Shown: positions 22,558 to 32,555, counted from the first letter of the stretch. The stretch: 33,118 nt of DNA from an uncultured Oscillospiraceae bacterium (GCA_934565775.1 CAKTIN010000012.1:1-33118), one strand, 5' to 3'. The notes: a model not told the origin generated them from the letters alone. Made by a program: numbers and translations.

Positions 22558-25500
22558 ACTTTGTACATCTGCACGTCCATACGGAGTTCAGCCTCCTGGA
22601 CGGCGCCTGCCGCATCGGCGGACTGATGGACCGGGTGAAGGAGCTGGGGCAGACCGCCGTAGCCATTACGGACCACGGCAATATGTACGGCGTCATCGAC
22701 TTTTATAAGGCGGCCAAGTCTGCCGGGATCAAGCCGGTAATCGGCTGCGAGGTCTATGTGGCGCCCCGGACCATGGCGGACCGGGTTTACGGCGTGGACA
22801 ACGAGTCGTACCATATGGTCCTGCTGTGCGAGACCATGGAGGGCTATGAGAATCTCAGCCGCCTGGTCTCCGCCGCCTACCTGGACGGCTTTTACGGCAA
22901 GCCCAGGATCGATCTGGATCACCTGCGGCAGCATTCCGGGGGACTCATCGGCCTGTCCGCCTGTATTGCCGGTGCGATTCCCCGGCTTCTGCTGGCGCAG
23001 GATTACGAGGGCGCCAAAAAGTACGCCTTGGATCTGGCGGAAATCTTCGGCCCGGACCACTTCTATCTGGAGCTCCAGGACCACGGCATTGAGGAGCAGC
23101 GGGCGGCTAACCAGGGGATCCTGCGCCTGGCCCGGGAGACGGGGCTGCCCCTGGTTGTGACCAACGACGCCCATTACCTCCGCCGGGAGGACGCCAAGAC
23201 CCAGGATGTGCTTCTGGCGGTCCAGACGGGAAAAACCGTGGACGATCCCACCCGGATGCGCTTTGAGACGGAAGAATTTTATATCAAAAGCGAGGAGGAG
23301 CTCCGGGAGCGGTTTCCCAATGTGCCGGAGGCCTTTGAAAATACGGCCCGCATTGCCCAGCGGTGCAATGTGGAGTTCATTTTCAATCAGTACCACCTGC
23401 CCGCTTACCCGGTGCCGGAGGGCTTTACCAACGAGGCCTATTTCAAGAAGCTGTGCTGGGACGGTTTTGCCGAGCGCTATCCCCAGGGGCCGGAGGACTA
23501 CCGCAAGCGGCTGGAGTATGAGATCAGCGTTATCAGCCGAATGGGGTATGTGAACTATTATCTGATCGTCTGGGATTTCATTCACTATGCCAAAACCCAG
23601 GATATTCCGGTAGGCCCGGGGCGCGGCTCCGGCGCGGGCTCCATTGCGGCGTACTGCCTCCACATTACGGAGGTGGACCCCATGAAGTACGGCCTGATTT
23701 TTGAGCGCTTTCTGAACCCGGAGCGGGTGTCCATGCCGGACTTTGATACGGATTTCGGCCCGGAGCGCCGGGGTGAGGTCATCGATTATGTGTCCCGGAA
23801 GTACGGCGCGGACCATGTGGCTCAGATCGTGACCTTCGGCACCATGGCGGCCCGGGGCGCGATCCGGGATGTGGGGCGGGTGCTGAACTTCTCCTATGCG
23901 GAGACGGACGTGGTGGCCAAGCTGGTGCCCACGACGCCGCACATCACACTGGACGACGCTTTGAAGCAGTCGCCGCAACTCAAGGAGATGTACGACGGTG
24001 ACGAGCGGGTTAAGACCCTCATCGATACCGCCAAAGCGCTGGAGGGGATGCCCCGCAATACCTCAACCCATGCTGCGGGCGTGGTCATTACCAGCGAGCC
24101 GGTCGTCAATTATGTGCCTCTGTCCCGAAACGAGGACACGGTGGTGACCCAGTATACCATGACCACCATTGAGGAGCTGGGCCTGCTGAAGATGGACTTC
24201 CTGGGGCTGCGCAACCTGACGGTGATCCAGGACGCAGAGACGGAGATCCGCAAAACCGAGCCGGGCTTTCGCATTGCGGACGCGCCGGAGGACGACCCGG
24301 CGACCTATGCCATGCTCTCCGAGGGACAGACCCAAGGGGTGTTTCAGATGGAATCAGCCGGAATGACCGGCGTGTGCGTCAGCATGAAGCCCACCTCCAT
24401 TGAGGACCTGACCGCAATTGTGGCCCTATACCGCCCGGGTCCTATGGATTCCATCCCCAATTTCATTTCCAATAAGCTCAACCCCGGCAAGGTGACCTAT
24501 AAGACGCCGCTGCTGGAGCCGATCCTCCGGGTGACCTATGGCTGCATTGTCTACCAGGAGCAGGTGATCGAAATCTTCCGCAGCCTGGGCGGCTATTCCA
24601 TGGGGCAGGCAGACAATATCCGCCGGGCCATCTCCAAGAAGAAGCAGAAGGTCATTGAGGCGGAGCGCCAGGTGTTTGTTTACGGCGATGCGGCGCAGGG
24701 GATCCCCGGGGCGGTGGCCAAGGGCGTGCCGGAACAAGCGGCGCAGTCTATTTATAACGAAATTATTGACTTTGCGAACTATGCCTTTAACAAGTCCCAT
24801 GCGGTGTGCTACGCCGTGGTGGCCTTCCAGACGGCTTATCTCAAGTGCCATTATCCCCGGCAGTACATGGCGGCGCTGATGACCTCCGTGATGGAGCGCT
24901 CCGCCTCCGTGGCGGGCTACATTGCCGAATGCCGGGACCTGGAGATCCCGGTGCTGCTGCCCAGCGTCAACGAATCCGAGGACAAATTCACCGTGGAGCC
25001 CGGCGGCGTGCGCTTCGGGCTGGGGGCGGTGAAGAGCGTGGGCCGGGGCGCCGTGCGGGAAATGGTGGAAAACCGGGAAAAAGAGGGGAAATTTACCTCT
25101 CTTGAGGATTTTATCCGGCGGATGGACAGCCTTTCCTTCAATAAGCGGACCATTGAAAATCTCATTAAATGCGGCGCCTGCGACTGCTTCGGCCTGCACC
25201 GCAGCCAGATGCTGGCTGTATACGAGACCATGATGGATTCCGTAGCGGACAGCCGGAAGCGAAATGTGGACGGGCAGATGGGCCTGTTTGCTATGCTTCA
25301 GGAGCAGGACAGCGCTGCGGCCATTCCCATCCCCAAGCTGGAGGAAATGCAGCGCCGGGAGCTTATGGACATGGAAAAGGAGGCCACGGGCCTGTACCTC
25401 TCCGGGCACCCCATGGACGACTACAGAAAATATCTGAAAAACACCCATGTGGCGGCGATTTCCGCCGTGCTGGATCAGGAGAGCGGCCGGTTCCAGGATG

Positions 25501-26012
25501 GGCAGGTGATCTCTGTGGCGGGGATCATCCAGTCCGTAAAAATGAAAACCACAAAGAACAACTCCATGATGGCCTATGTGACCCTGGAGGACGACGCCGC
25601 GTCCATGGAAATGCTGGCGTTTTCCAATGTGCTGAGCCAGTACGGCGGCTATCTGAAGGAGAATACGGCGGTGGTGGTCACGGGCCGGGTGTCCATCCGG
25701 GAGGAGAAGGACCCCCAGCTGGTGGTCAATGCCGCGCGTCTGCTGTTGGATTATGCCGACGGGACCATTCCGGCGCAGCCCGCCGCGCCCAAGGCGGTCC
25801 GCGGCTCCCGGCTGTATCTCCGCCTGCCCTCGGAGGCCGGTACGGCTTACCGCAAGACCCGGGCCATTCTTAATATGTTCCCCGGGGAGGTCCAGGCGGT
25901 GGTGTATTTTGCGGACACCAAGCTGCGCCGGGGGGCCCTGTGCGCCCTGGATGAGGATATGCTCCGGGAGCTCCAGCGGCTGCTGGGGGACGAAAATGTA
26001 ATTGTAAAATAA
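22554..26012 (+). CDS. dnaE: DNA polymerase III alpha subunit DnaE
   Basis: This 1152-residue replicative polymerase subunit is full length for DnaE. The N-terminal PHP domain (about residues 1-280) keeps all nine metal-ligand positions I can map by comparison with mycobacterial DnaE1: H7, H9, D16, H41, E66, H87, C137, D205 and H207. This suggests a working 3'-5' proofreading nuclease. The polymerase core has GPGRGSGAGS, the catalytic pair D398/D400 (PDFDTDF) and the third aspartate D548 (KMDFLGLRNL). Near the C-terminus is an OB fold (about residues 980-1065). Translation is coupled to whiA by the ATGA overlap. No intein or frameshift is seen. Confidence 0.97.
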   Translation: MNFVHLHVHTEFSLLDGACRIGGLMDRVKELGQTAVAITDHGNMYGVIDFYKAAKSAGIKPVIGCEVYVAPRTMADRVYGVDNESYHMVLLCETMEGYENLSRLVSAAYLDGFYGKPRIDLDHLRQHSGGLIGLSACIAGAIPRLLLAQDYEGAKKYALDLAEIFGPDHFYLELQDHGIEEQRAANQGILRLARETGLPLVVTNDAHYLRREDAKTQDVLLAVQTGKTVDDPTRMRFETEEFYIKSEEELRERFPNVPEAFENTARIAQRCNVEFIFNQYHLPAYPVPEGFTNEAYFKKLCWDGFAERYPQGPEDYRKRLEYEISVISRMGYVNYYLIVWDFIHYAKTQDIPVGPGRGSGAGSIAAYCLHITEVDPMKYGLIFERFLNPERVSMPDFDTDFGPERRGEVIDYVSRKYGADHVAQIVTFGTMAARGAIRDVGRVLNFSYAETDVVAKLVPTTPHITLDDALKQSPQLKEMYDGDERVKTLIDTAKALEGMPRNTSTHAAGVVITSEPVVNYVPLSRNEDTVVTQYTMTTIEELGLLKMDFLGLRNLTVIQDAETEIRKTEPGFRIADAPEDDPATYAMLSEGQTQGVFQMESAGMTGVCVSMKPTSIEDLTAIVALYRPGPMDSIPNFISNKLNPGKVTYKTPLLEPILRVTYGCIVYQEQVIEIFRSLGGYSMGQADNIRRAISKKKQKVIEAERQVFVYGDAAQGIPGAVAKGVPEQAAQSIYNEIIDFANYAFNKSHAVCYAVVAFQTAYLKCHYPRQYMAALMTSVMERSASVAGYIAECRDLEIPVLLPSVNESEDKFTVEPGGVRFGLGAVKSVGRGAVREMVENREKEGKFTSLEDFIRRMDSLSFNKRTIENLIKCGACDCFGLHRSQMLAVYETMMDSVADSRKRNVDGQMGLFAMLQEQDSAAAIPIPKLEEMQRRELMDMEKEATGLYLSGHPMDDYRKYLKNTHVAAISAVLDQESGRFQDGQVISVAGIIQSVKMKTTKNNSMMAYVTLEDDAASMEMLAFSNVLSQYGGYLKENTAVVVTGRVSIREEKDPQLVVNAARLLLDYADGTIPAQPAAPKAVRGSRLYLRLPSEAGTAYRKTRAILNMFPGEVQAVVYFADTKLRRGALCALDEDMLRELQRLLGDENVIVK

Positions 26013-26036
26013 GTGTAACTTTTTGAGAACGGTCCC

Positions 26037-26065
26037 TTTCTTTTGTTACCGGGCTGTAGTATAAT
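26037..26065 (+). promoter_or_regulatory. Promoter ahead of the lipoprotein/two-component unit
   Basis: A perfect TATAAT (26060-26065) lies 17 bases downstream of a weak TTTCTT -35. It starts just after dnaE and may drive the following seven genes. No hairpin terminator is seen between dnaE and this promoter. Confidence 0.6.
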
Positions 26066-26092
26066 TGTAGTTTGGAAGGAGGCGGCCACCGA

Positions 26093-27436
26093 ATGAAAAA
26101 GACCCAAATGCGTCTGCTGCTTTTCGTCCTGGCGGCGCTTCTGGCGCTGCCCCTGGGGGGCTGCGTCCTCCAGACGGTGGACAAAATGTACAGTCTGCCC
26201 AAGCGCTCCGCAGAGGAGCGCGGGCTTCAGGCGCAGATCAATAAGGTCCTGGTTTCCGCAGATTACTGCGCGCCCCTGGCCGGAGAGAATCAGCAGGCGG
26301 TGCAGCTTGTGGATCTGGACGGAGACGGGGACGACGAGGCCCTGCTCTTTGCCAAGGGCACGGACGAGAAGCCTCTGAAGCTCTATATTTTTCATAAGCA
26401 GGACGGGGCGTATGTGCTGTCCGATACCCTGGAGGGAGTCGGCGCGGCCTTTGACCGGGTGGAGTATGCCCAGGTGGACGGCAGCGAGGGCATGGAGATC
26501 CTCATCGGCCGCCAGCTGAGCGACGATGTGCTTCGAGCCCTGTCGGTGTATACCTTCCGCAGCGGCCAGGCGGAGCTTCTGACCTCCGCCGTGTACACCA
26601 GCTTTCTGACGACGGATCTGGACGTGAACGGCCGGCGGGAGCTGGTGATCGCCCGGCCGGGCAGCGAGACCAACGGCGTTTTGGAGTATTACGATTTTCA
26701 GAGCGGCACCCTGGACCGCAGGAGCCAGGCGGAGCTGTCGCTCCCGGCGGGCCAGCTGAAGCGGCTGATAACCGGGGGCCTGAGCGCAGACGCCAGGGGC
26801 GTGTTCGCCACCGGCAGCCTGGAGGACCAGGGCCTGCTGACGGATGTGTTTATGCTCCAGGACGGGAAGCTGGTCAATCTTTCCCAAGGCAGTGCGGAGG
26901 GCAGTATGCAGACCCTCTGCGGGTATGAGGTCTATCCTACGGATATTGACGGGGACGGAATGATCGAGCTGCCGAGGCTCCTGGAGGAGCCCTCCATACA
27001 GGCCGAGGGAGCGATGCCCAGCCGGTTTTCCATCCTCTGGTATAATTTCACGCCGGCCGGTGAGCGGACGGATAAGCGGCTGACCTATCATAATTTCTCC
27101 GACGGCTGGTATCTGGATCTGCCTATGGCTCTGAAGGACCGGCTGACGGTCAGCGCCGGTTCGGTGGGCGGGGTGACGACCCTGGAGTTCCGGCTGAACA
27201 GCGCCTCGGCCAGCAGGATCGCCTTTACGATCTATGCCTATTCCGGCAGCGGCCGGGAGGAGGCGGCGGCCCAGGCAGGGGAGTTTTCCTTGACCGCGAC
27301 GGATGAAATCGTCTATACCGCCAGTCTGACCGAAGGCTGGGAGCGAGAGGGAATTTCGGAAGAATATTTGAAGGGGGCCTTCCATGTGCTCCGGCTGGAC
27401 TGGAGCGTGGACGACCTGGGGAGAGGTAACACATGA
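26093..27436 (+). CDS. Lipoprotein with VCBS/FG-GAP-like calcium-loop motifs
   Basis: This 447-residue exported lipoprotein has a basic start, a hydrophobic core and a lipobox LGGC with the lipidated cysteine at C24. Three Asp/Gly-rich loops resembling EF-hand or FG-GAP calcium sites occur at residues 74-82 (DLDGDGDDE), 175-183 (DLDVNGRRE) and 284-292 (DIDGDGMIE), about 105 residues apart. This suggests repeated beta-blade units. The ATG at 26093 follows AAGGAGG; an in-frame TTG upstream overlaps that site and is rejected. Its stop overlaps the response-regulator start (ATGA). The tight link to a two-component system suggests it senses or modulates the signal for the kinase. I do not recognise a named family. 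Confidence 0.78.
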   Translation: MKKTQMRLLLFVLAALLALPLGGCVLQTVDKMYSLPKRSAEERGLQAQINKVLVSADYCAPLAGENQQAVQLVDLDGDGDDEALLFAKGTDEKPLKLYIFHKQDGAYVLSDTLEGVGAAFDRVEYAQVDGSEGMEILIGRQLSDDVLRALSVYTFRSGQAELLTSAVYTSFLTTDLDVNGRRELVIARPGSETNGVLEYYDFQSGTLDRRSQAELSLPAGQLKRLITGGLSADARGVFATGSLEDQGLLTDVFMLQDGKLVNLSQGSAEGSMQTLCGYEVYPTDIDGDGMIELPRLLEEPSIQAEGAMPSRFSILWYNFTPAGERTDKRLTYHNFSDGWYLDLPMALKDRLTVSAGSVGGVTTLEFRLNSASASRIAFTIYAYSGSGREEAAAQAGEFSLTATDEIVYTASLTEGWEREGISEEYLKGAFHVLRLDWSVDDLGRGNT

Positions 27437-28119
27437 AAAAGGTTCTGATTCTGGAAGATGAAGTGAATATCCGCAGCTTTGTTGTGATCAACATCAAGCG
27501 CGCCGGGTATGACGCCATTGAGGCCGGCACCGGGATGGAGGCGCTGGAGAAGCTCAAGGAGAACCCGGATATTGGGGTGGCGATTCTGGACATTATGCTG
27601 CCGGATATTGACGGCTTTGAGGTCTGCCGGAACATCCGCGCGACCAATAAGCAGATCGGCATTATCATGCTCACCGCCCGCACCCAGGAAATGGACAAGA
27701 TCACGGGGCTGATGACCGGGGCGGACGACTATGTGACCAAGCCCTTCTCTCCGGCGGAGCTCACGGCGCGGATCGACGCGCTGTACCGCCGGATCCGGGG
27801 AGACAGCGAGCCGGATGCCGAGCTCCTGCAGCAGGGCCCCTTTGTGATGAACACAAAAAACCGGACCCTGGAGAAAAATGGGGAGCGTATCCGCCTGACC
27901 CAGGTGGAATTTGCCATTTTGAAGCTGTTTATGCAGAATCCCGGCCGGGCCCTGTCCCGGGAGGATATTCTGGGCGCAGTCTGGGGGAAGGATTACGACG
28001 GAGAGCTGAAGATCGTGGACGTGAACATCCGCCGTCTGCGCATTAAGATCGAGGATGATACCGCCAACCCCACCTTTATCACCACGGTTTGGGGCTACGG
28101 ATACAAATGGGGCATTTAA
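27433..28119 (+). CDS. OmpR/PhoB-family response regulator
   Basis: This 228-residue transcription factor has a receiver domain (residues 1-118) with acidic pocket E8-D9, phospho-acceptor D53 (ILDIMLPDIDG), T81 and K103, all intact. The winged-helix DNA-binding domain (about residues 130-228) has RLTQVEFAILKLF and the VDVNIRRLRIKIE recognition region. It is translated from an ATG overlapping the lipoprotein stop, with the kinase gene 21 bases downstream. It is presumably phosphorylated by that kinase; the target genes are unknown, though autoregulation of this operon is common in the family. Confidence 0.95.
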   Translation: MKKVLILEDEVNIRSFVVINIKRAGYDAIEAGTGMEALEKLKENPDIGVAILDIMLPDIDGFEVCRNIRATNKQIGIIMLTARTQEMDKITGLMTGADDYVTKPFSPAELTARIDALYRRIRGDSEPDAELLQQGPFVMNTKNRTLEKNGERIRLTQVEFAILKLFMQNPGRALSREDILGAVWGKDYDGELKIVDVNIRRLRIKIEDDTANPTFITTVWGYGYKWGI

Positions 28120-28140
28120 CGGCGGTGAGGTGAGTCGCGC

Positions 28141-29568
28141 TTGAAACGGAAAAAGAACCGGAGCCTGCGCCGCCGGTGGCTGACCAACACGGCGGGGCTG
28201 GTCATGGTGCTGACCGTGATCCTGATCTTTACGGTCTGTGCCATCTTTGCAGCTTACTATTATTCCGGCATGGAGGCCGACCTAAAGTACCGGGCGCGCT
28301 CCGCTACGGACTATGTTTCCAATTATGTGGGGCAGAGCTATCGGGAGTATTACCGCTCCTGCGTCGCCTATACCCGTAGCTTTGGGGACAAGGGGACGCT
28401 GGAGCTCCAATTTCTCAATGCCCGGGGGAAGATTGTCGCCTCCTCCTACACCCAGTGGTCTGGCTCTCAGCCCATGACCAGCGATGTGACCCAGGCGCTG
28501 GAGACGGGCAAGCTGGCCAGCTTCTCCGGATGGGACCGCACGACCGGGGAGCACATTATGGCCGTATCCAGCCCTATGCTGAGCAATGGCGAGGTCGTGG
28601 GCCTTTTGCGGTATGTGACCAGCCTGCGCAGAGTGGATATGCAGCTGATCGTGCTGTGTATGATCTGCCTGGGCATCGGCGGGCTGTTTGTGCTGGCCGT
28701 TGTCATGAGTGGAAACTATTATATCAAGTCCATTCTCGGCCCGGTGGGCGAGATCGCGGCGGCGGCCAAGCGGATCGCCGCCGGGAGCTACGGCGTGCAG
28801 ATCCAGGCCAAGGACGACGACGAGATCGGCGACCTGGTCGCCACGATCAACGATATGTCCGTTAAGATCAGTCAGAGCGAAAAGACCCAGGCGGATTTTA
28901 TTACCTCCCTGTCTCACGAGCTGCGGACGCCGCTGACGGCCATCACCGGCTGGAGCGAGACGCTTCTGGCCGGGGAGAATCTGGATGAGGAGACCCGGCG
29001 GGGGATGCGCATCATCCTGCGGGAGAGCAAGCGCCTGACCGATATGGTGATGGAGCTGCTGGAGTTTTCCCGGCTCCAGGACGGGCGCATGACGCTGAAT
29101 GTGGAAAATACGGATATTCGCGGTGAATTTGAGGATACCGTTTATATGTATGGCAGCCGCCTGGCCCAGGAGGGGATTCGTCTGGAGTATCTGGACAATG
29201 ACGACGAGATCCCGGAGATCCCCTGCGACGGCAAGCGGATGCGTCAGGTTTTTTTGAATATTTTGGACAATGCCGCCAAGCATGGCGGCGAAGGCAAGCG
29301 GATCGACGCCTCCATTCATCTGGAGGGAAGCAGCGTTGTCATCCGCATCCGGGATTACGGCCCCGGTATCCCTGCGGAGGAGCTGCCGCTGGTGAAGAAA
29401 AAATTCTATAAGGGCAGCTCAAAGGCCCGGGGCACGGGCATCGGCCTGGCGGTCTGCGATGAGATCGTGGAGATGCACGGCGGCAGTCTGACCCTGGAAA
29501 ACGCCCAGGGGGGCGGGACCCTTGTGACCATTTCTCTCCCGGCGGAGCCTGCGATTCGAATCCCATAA
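28141..29568 (+). CDS. Membrane sensor histidine kinase
   Basis: This 475-residue kinase has two membrane helices (about residues 17-41 and 168-192) enclosing an extracytoplasmic sensor of about 125 residues. A HAMP linker follows (to about residue 246), then HisKA with phospho-accepting H259 (SHELRTPLTAITGWSE), and HATPase_c with N box (NILDNAAKH), G1 (DYGPGIP) and G2 (GTGIGLAV). The start is TTG at 28141, after GAGGTGA; no other in-frame start lies between it and an upstream stop. The outward sensor domain would face the same compartment as the lipoprotein encoded two genes upstream. Confidence 0.93.
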   Translation: MKRKKNRSLRRRWLTNTAGLVMVLTVILIFTVCAIFAAYYYSGMEADLKYRARSATDYVSNYVGQSYREYYRSCVAYTRSFGDKGTLELQFLNARGKIVASSYTQWSGSQPMTSDVTQALETGKLASFSGWDRTTGEHIMAVSSPMLSNGEVVGLLRYVTSLRRVDMQLIVLCMICLGIGGLFVLAVVMSGNYYIKSILGPVGEIAAAAKRIAAGSYGVQIQAKDDDEIGDLVATINDMSVKISQSEKTQADFITSLSHELRTPLTAITGWSETLLAGENLDEETRRGMRIILRESKRLTDMVMELLEFSRLQDGRMTLNVENTDIRGEFEDTVYMYGSRLAQEGIRLEYLDNDDEIPEIPCDGKRMRQVFLNILDNAAKHGGEGKRIDASIHLEGSSVVIRIRDYGPGIPAEELPLVKKKFYKGSSKARGTGIGLAVCDEIVEMHGGSLTLENAQGGGTLVTISLPAEPAIRIP

Positions 29569-29588
29569 AAAGAAAGGCGAGCGGCGCT

Positions 29589-30578
29589 ATGGCAAACAGC
29601 AACGAAAAATTTAAGACAATGATCGGCGGGCAGGCCCTGATCGAGGGCATTATGATGCGCGGTCCGGAGAAGGATGCGGTGGTCTGCCGCACCAAGGACG
29701 GACTCAAGGTCGAGGTCACGCCGCGCAAGCTCCCCAAGCCCGGCAGCCCGGCCACCTGGCCCCTGATTCGAGGGGTTGTGAGCTTCTTCTCCGCCCAGTA
29801 TACCGGGGTAAAGGCCCTGATGCACTCGGCGGATCTGTCCCCGGAGGAGGGGGAAGAGGAGGAGCCCTCCAAATTTGACCGGTGGCTTGAGAAGAAGCTG
29901 GGCTCCGAGAAGTTCCAGAAGGCGGTGCTGTCCTTTGCGATGCTGCTGGGGCTGGGCTTCTCCATTGTGCTGTTTTTCCTGATCCCCATGGTCATCGGCG
30001 GCTTGTTTGACCGCTGGATCACCAGCAACCTGGCCATCAACCTCATTGAGGGCCTGATCCGTATGGTCATTTTCCTGGTGTATATGTACCTGGTTTCCAA
30101 AATGAACGACATGAAGCGGGTGTTTTCCTATCATGGCGCGGAGCATAAGACCATCCGCTGCTACGAGGCGCAGCTCCCCCTTACGGTGGAAAACGTCCGG
30201 GCGCAGACCCGGCTTCATCCCCGGTGCGGCACCAGCTTTTTGTTGGTTGTGATGCTGCTGTCCATCCTGATTTTCTCCATTGCCTCCTCCGTGCTCCTGG
30301 CCCTGGTGCCAGCGCTGGCGGCGCTGAAGGGCAGCTTCCTGTATAAGCTGCTGATGATCCTCTTTAAGCTGCTGCTGCTGCCCCTGGTGGTGGCCATCGG
30401 CTATGAGTGCAACCGCTGGGTCGGGCGGCATGACAACGCACTGACCCGGGTATTGACCGCGCCGGGCCTCTGGCTCCAGCATCTGACCACCCGGGAGCCG
30501 GACGACGGCATGATCGAAGTGGGAATCGCCGCGCTGGAGGCTGTGCTGCCCGAGGTGGAGGGGGCGGACCGATGGTAA
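29589..30578 (+). CDS. DUF1385/YqhQ-family membrane protein
   Basis: This 329-residue protein belongs to the DUF1385 (YqhQ) family, of unknown biochemical function. Conserved marks are GGQALIEGIMMRGP at residues 13-26, HGAEHKTIRCYE, HPRCGTSFL and YECNRWVGRHD. It has about four membrane helices, two before and two after the HGAEHK box. Start: ATG with GAAAGG upstream. It is a frequent neighbour of prmC in Clostridia, as here, with a 7-base overlap. Confidence 0.93.
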   Translation: MANSNEKFKTMIGGQALIEGIMMRGPEKDAVVCRTKDGLKVEVTPRKLPKPGSPATWPLIRGVVSFFSAQYTGVKALMHSADLSPEEGEEEEPSKFDRWLEKKLGSEKFQKAVLSFAMLLGLGFSIVLFFLIPMVIGGLFDRWITSNLAINLIEGLIRMVIFLVYMYLVSKMNDMKRVFSYHGAEHKTIRCYEAQLPLTVENVRAQTRLHPRCGTSFLLVVMLLSILIFSIASSVLLALVPALAALKGSFLYKLLMILFKLLLLPLVVAIGYECNRWVGRHDNALTRVLTAPGLWLQHLTTREPDDGMIEVGIAALEAVLPEVEGADRW

Positions 30579-31477
30579 AAAAGTACAGCGATCTGTACCT
30601 GGACGCCCGGAAGGCCTTGATCCCCAAGGAGGGGCTCCAGCAGGCGGCCTTTCTGGCCCGGCAGCTGCTGTGCAGCATCTCCGGCAAGACCCAGACGGAG
30701 TTGGTAGCGGCCCGGGACCTGTTCGCCTCGGAGGAAATCGGCAAGCGCCTGACGGACGCGGTGCAGCGGCTTCTGGCAGACGAGCCCCTGGCTTATGTTT
30801 TGGGGCAGTGGGAGTTTTACGGCATGACCTTGGAGGTCAACCGGGACGTGCTGATTCCCCGGGACGATACCATGGCGGTGGCGGAGCTGGCGGTCAAAAA
30901 GACCATGTATTTGCAGCAGGATCCCCGGGTCCTGGATCTGTGTACCGGCTCCGGCTGCATCGGCCTGGCGGTGGCCCATCGGGTGAAGGACGCCCGGGTC
31001 ACCCTGGCGGACTGCTCCCGGGAGGCCCTTGCCGTGGCGAAGCGGAATATCACCGGGCAGCATCTCAGCGCCCGGGTCAGCGCCGTCCAGGTGGATGCGC
31101 TGAAGCCTGCCCCGGCCTTTTTGGGGCAATTTGATCTGATTGTATCCAATCCGCCCTATGTGACCAACCGGGAGATGGAGCAGCTGGAGCCCAGCGTGAA
31201 GAATTACGAGCCCCATCTGGCCCTCTGCGGCGGGGCGGACGGCCTGGATTTTTACCGGGCGATCGTCAAAAACTACACTTCGGCTTTGCGCCCCGGCGGC
31301 TATCTCTGCTTTGAATTCGGTATGGGACAGGGGAGCCGGGTCTGCGAAATCCTCGCGGCCGGCGGCTATGAGATTTTAGAGATCAAGCAGGATTACAGCA
31401 AGATCGACCGCGCGGTCCTTGCTAGGAAAGAAAGAAAAGAGGAAGATCAACATGGCAACGAAGAAAACAGCTTATGA
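30572..31477 (+). CDS. prmC: Release-factor glutamine methyltransferase PrmC
   Basis: This 301-residue cytosolic enzyme N5-methylates the GGQ glutamine of release factors RF1 and RF2. It has a small N-terminal helical domain (residues 1-90), then a class I SAM fold with [14 protein letters not shown] (SAM loop) and the catalytic NPPY at residues 193-196. The start overlaps the DUF1385 stop. The end overlaps recA by 26 bases in another frame, leaving a charged non-conserved tail. prfA, often its partner gene, is not next to it. Confidence 0.95.
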   Translation: MVKKYSDLYLDARKALIPKEGLQQAAFLARQLLCSISGKTQTELVAARDLFASEEIGKRLTDAVQRLLADEPLAYVLGQWEFYGMTLEVNRDVLIPRDDTMAVAELAVKKTMYLQQDPRVLDLCTGSGCIGLAVAHRVKDARVTLADCSREALAVAKRNITGQHLSARVSAVQVDALKPAPAFLGQFDLIVSNPPYVTNREMEQLEPSVKNYEPHLALCGGADGLDFYRAIVKNYTSALRPGGYLCFEFGMGQGSRVCEILAAGGYEILEIKQDYSKIDRAVLARKERKEEDQHGNEENSL

Positions 31478-32555
31478 AGCGCCGTCCCCTGCCTCCGATA
31501 AGAAGAAGGCTCTTGAGACTGCGCTGGCGCAGATCGAGAAGAATTTCGGCAAGGGGGCGGTGATGCGTCTGGGGGATAAGCCCGAGATGTCCGTGGATGC
31601 GATCCCCACCGGCTCGCTGGCTCTGGACGTGGCGCTGGGCATCGGCGGCGTTCCCAAGGGCAGAATCGTGGAGATCTATGGACCGGAATCCTCCGGCAAG
31701 ACGACGCTGGCGCTGCACATTGTGGCCGAGGCCCAGAAGCTGGGCAGCGAGGTTGCCTTTGTGGACGCGGAGCACGCCCTGGACCCGGACTATGCAGCGG
31801 CTCTGGGCGTAGATATTGACTCCATGCTGGTCTCTCAGCCGGACACCGGCGAGCAGGCCCTGGAGATCACCGACGCGCTGGTGCGCTCCGGCGCGGTGGA
31901 CGTGGTCGTGGTGGACTCCGTCGCAGCCCTGACGCCCCGGGCGGAGATCGAGGGCGAGATGGGCGACAGCTTTGTGGGCCTGCAGGCCCGGCTGATGTCT
32001 CAGGCGCTACGGAAGCTGGCCGGCAATATCTCCAAGACCAACTGCGTGGTCATTTTTATCAATCAGCTGCGTATGAAGATCGGTGTGATGTACGGCAACC
32101 CCGAGACCACCACCGGCGGCAATGCGCTGAAGTTCTATGCCTCCGTGCGTCTGGATGTGCGGAAGGTAGAGACCATTAAGAACGGGACTGAGATCATCGG
32201 CTCCCGGACCCGGGTGCGGGTGGTGAAGAATAAAGTCGCTCCGCCCTTCAAGGAAGCGGTGTTTGACATTATGTACGGCGAGGGCATCTCCCGGTACGGC
32301 GAGCTGCTGGATATGGCCGTGCAGCTGGAGCTGATCCAAAAATCCGGCAGCTGGTTCTCCATCGGCGAGGAGCGGATCGGCCAGGGCCGGGATAACGCCA
32401 AGCAGTTCCTGCAGGATCACCCCGAAATCTCCGAGCCTCTGTACGCCCAGGTGCGGGAAAACCTCTGGAAGCTCCAGAGCAGCCGGAAGGCCCCTGCAAA
32501 GGCGGCGGAGAAGGCGGTCAGCGTGACGGCGGACGATTTTAACGATGAGACTTGA
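31452..32555 (+). CDS. recA: Recombinase RecA
   Basis: This 367-residue RecA forms filaments on single-stranded DNA and promotes strand exchange and the SOS signal. Walker A is G77-T84 (GPESSGKT), Walker B lies in [12 protein letters not shown], and the DNA-binding loops are around [18 protein letters not shown] and [10 protein letters not shown]. The C-terminal domain and tail (rich in Ala/Lys, ending in acidic residues) are normal. Start: ATG 31452 with GAGGAAG upstream, inside prmC; an earlier in-frame start at 31419 adds a non-conserved leader. No SOS box or separate promoter is visible just upstream. Confidence 0.98.
   Translation: MATKKTAYEAPSPASDKKKALETALAQIEKNFGKGAVMRLGDKPEMSVDAIPTGSLALDVALGIGGVPKGRIVEIYGPESSGKTTLALHIVAEAQKLGSEVAFVDAEHALDPDYAAALGVDIDSMLVSQPDTGEQALEITDALVRSGAVDVVVVDSVAALTPRAEIEGEMGDSFVGLQARLMSQALRKLAGNISKTNCVVIFINQLRMKIGVMYGNPETTTGGNALKFYASVRLDVRKVETIKNGTEIIGSRTRVRVVKNKVAPPFKEAVFDIMYGEGISRYGELLDMAVQLELIQKSGSWFSIGEERIGQGRDNAKQFLQDHPEISEPLYAQVRENLWKLQSSRKAPAKAAEKAVSVTADDFNDET

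Noticed and set aside
25847..27385. A 512-codon minus-strand frame opposite dnaE and the lipoprotein gene
   Set aside because: It spans the ends of two real plus-strand genes and their promoter, and shows no domain.
29545..29570. GATTCGAATCCC, resembling a tRNA T-loop
   Set aside because: It lies inside the kinase C-terminus and no tRNA acceptor, D or anticodon arms can be formed around it.
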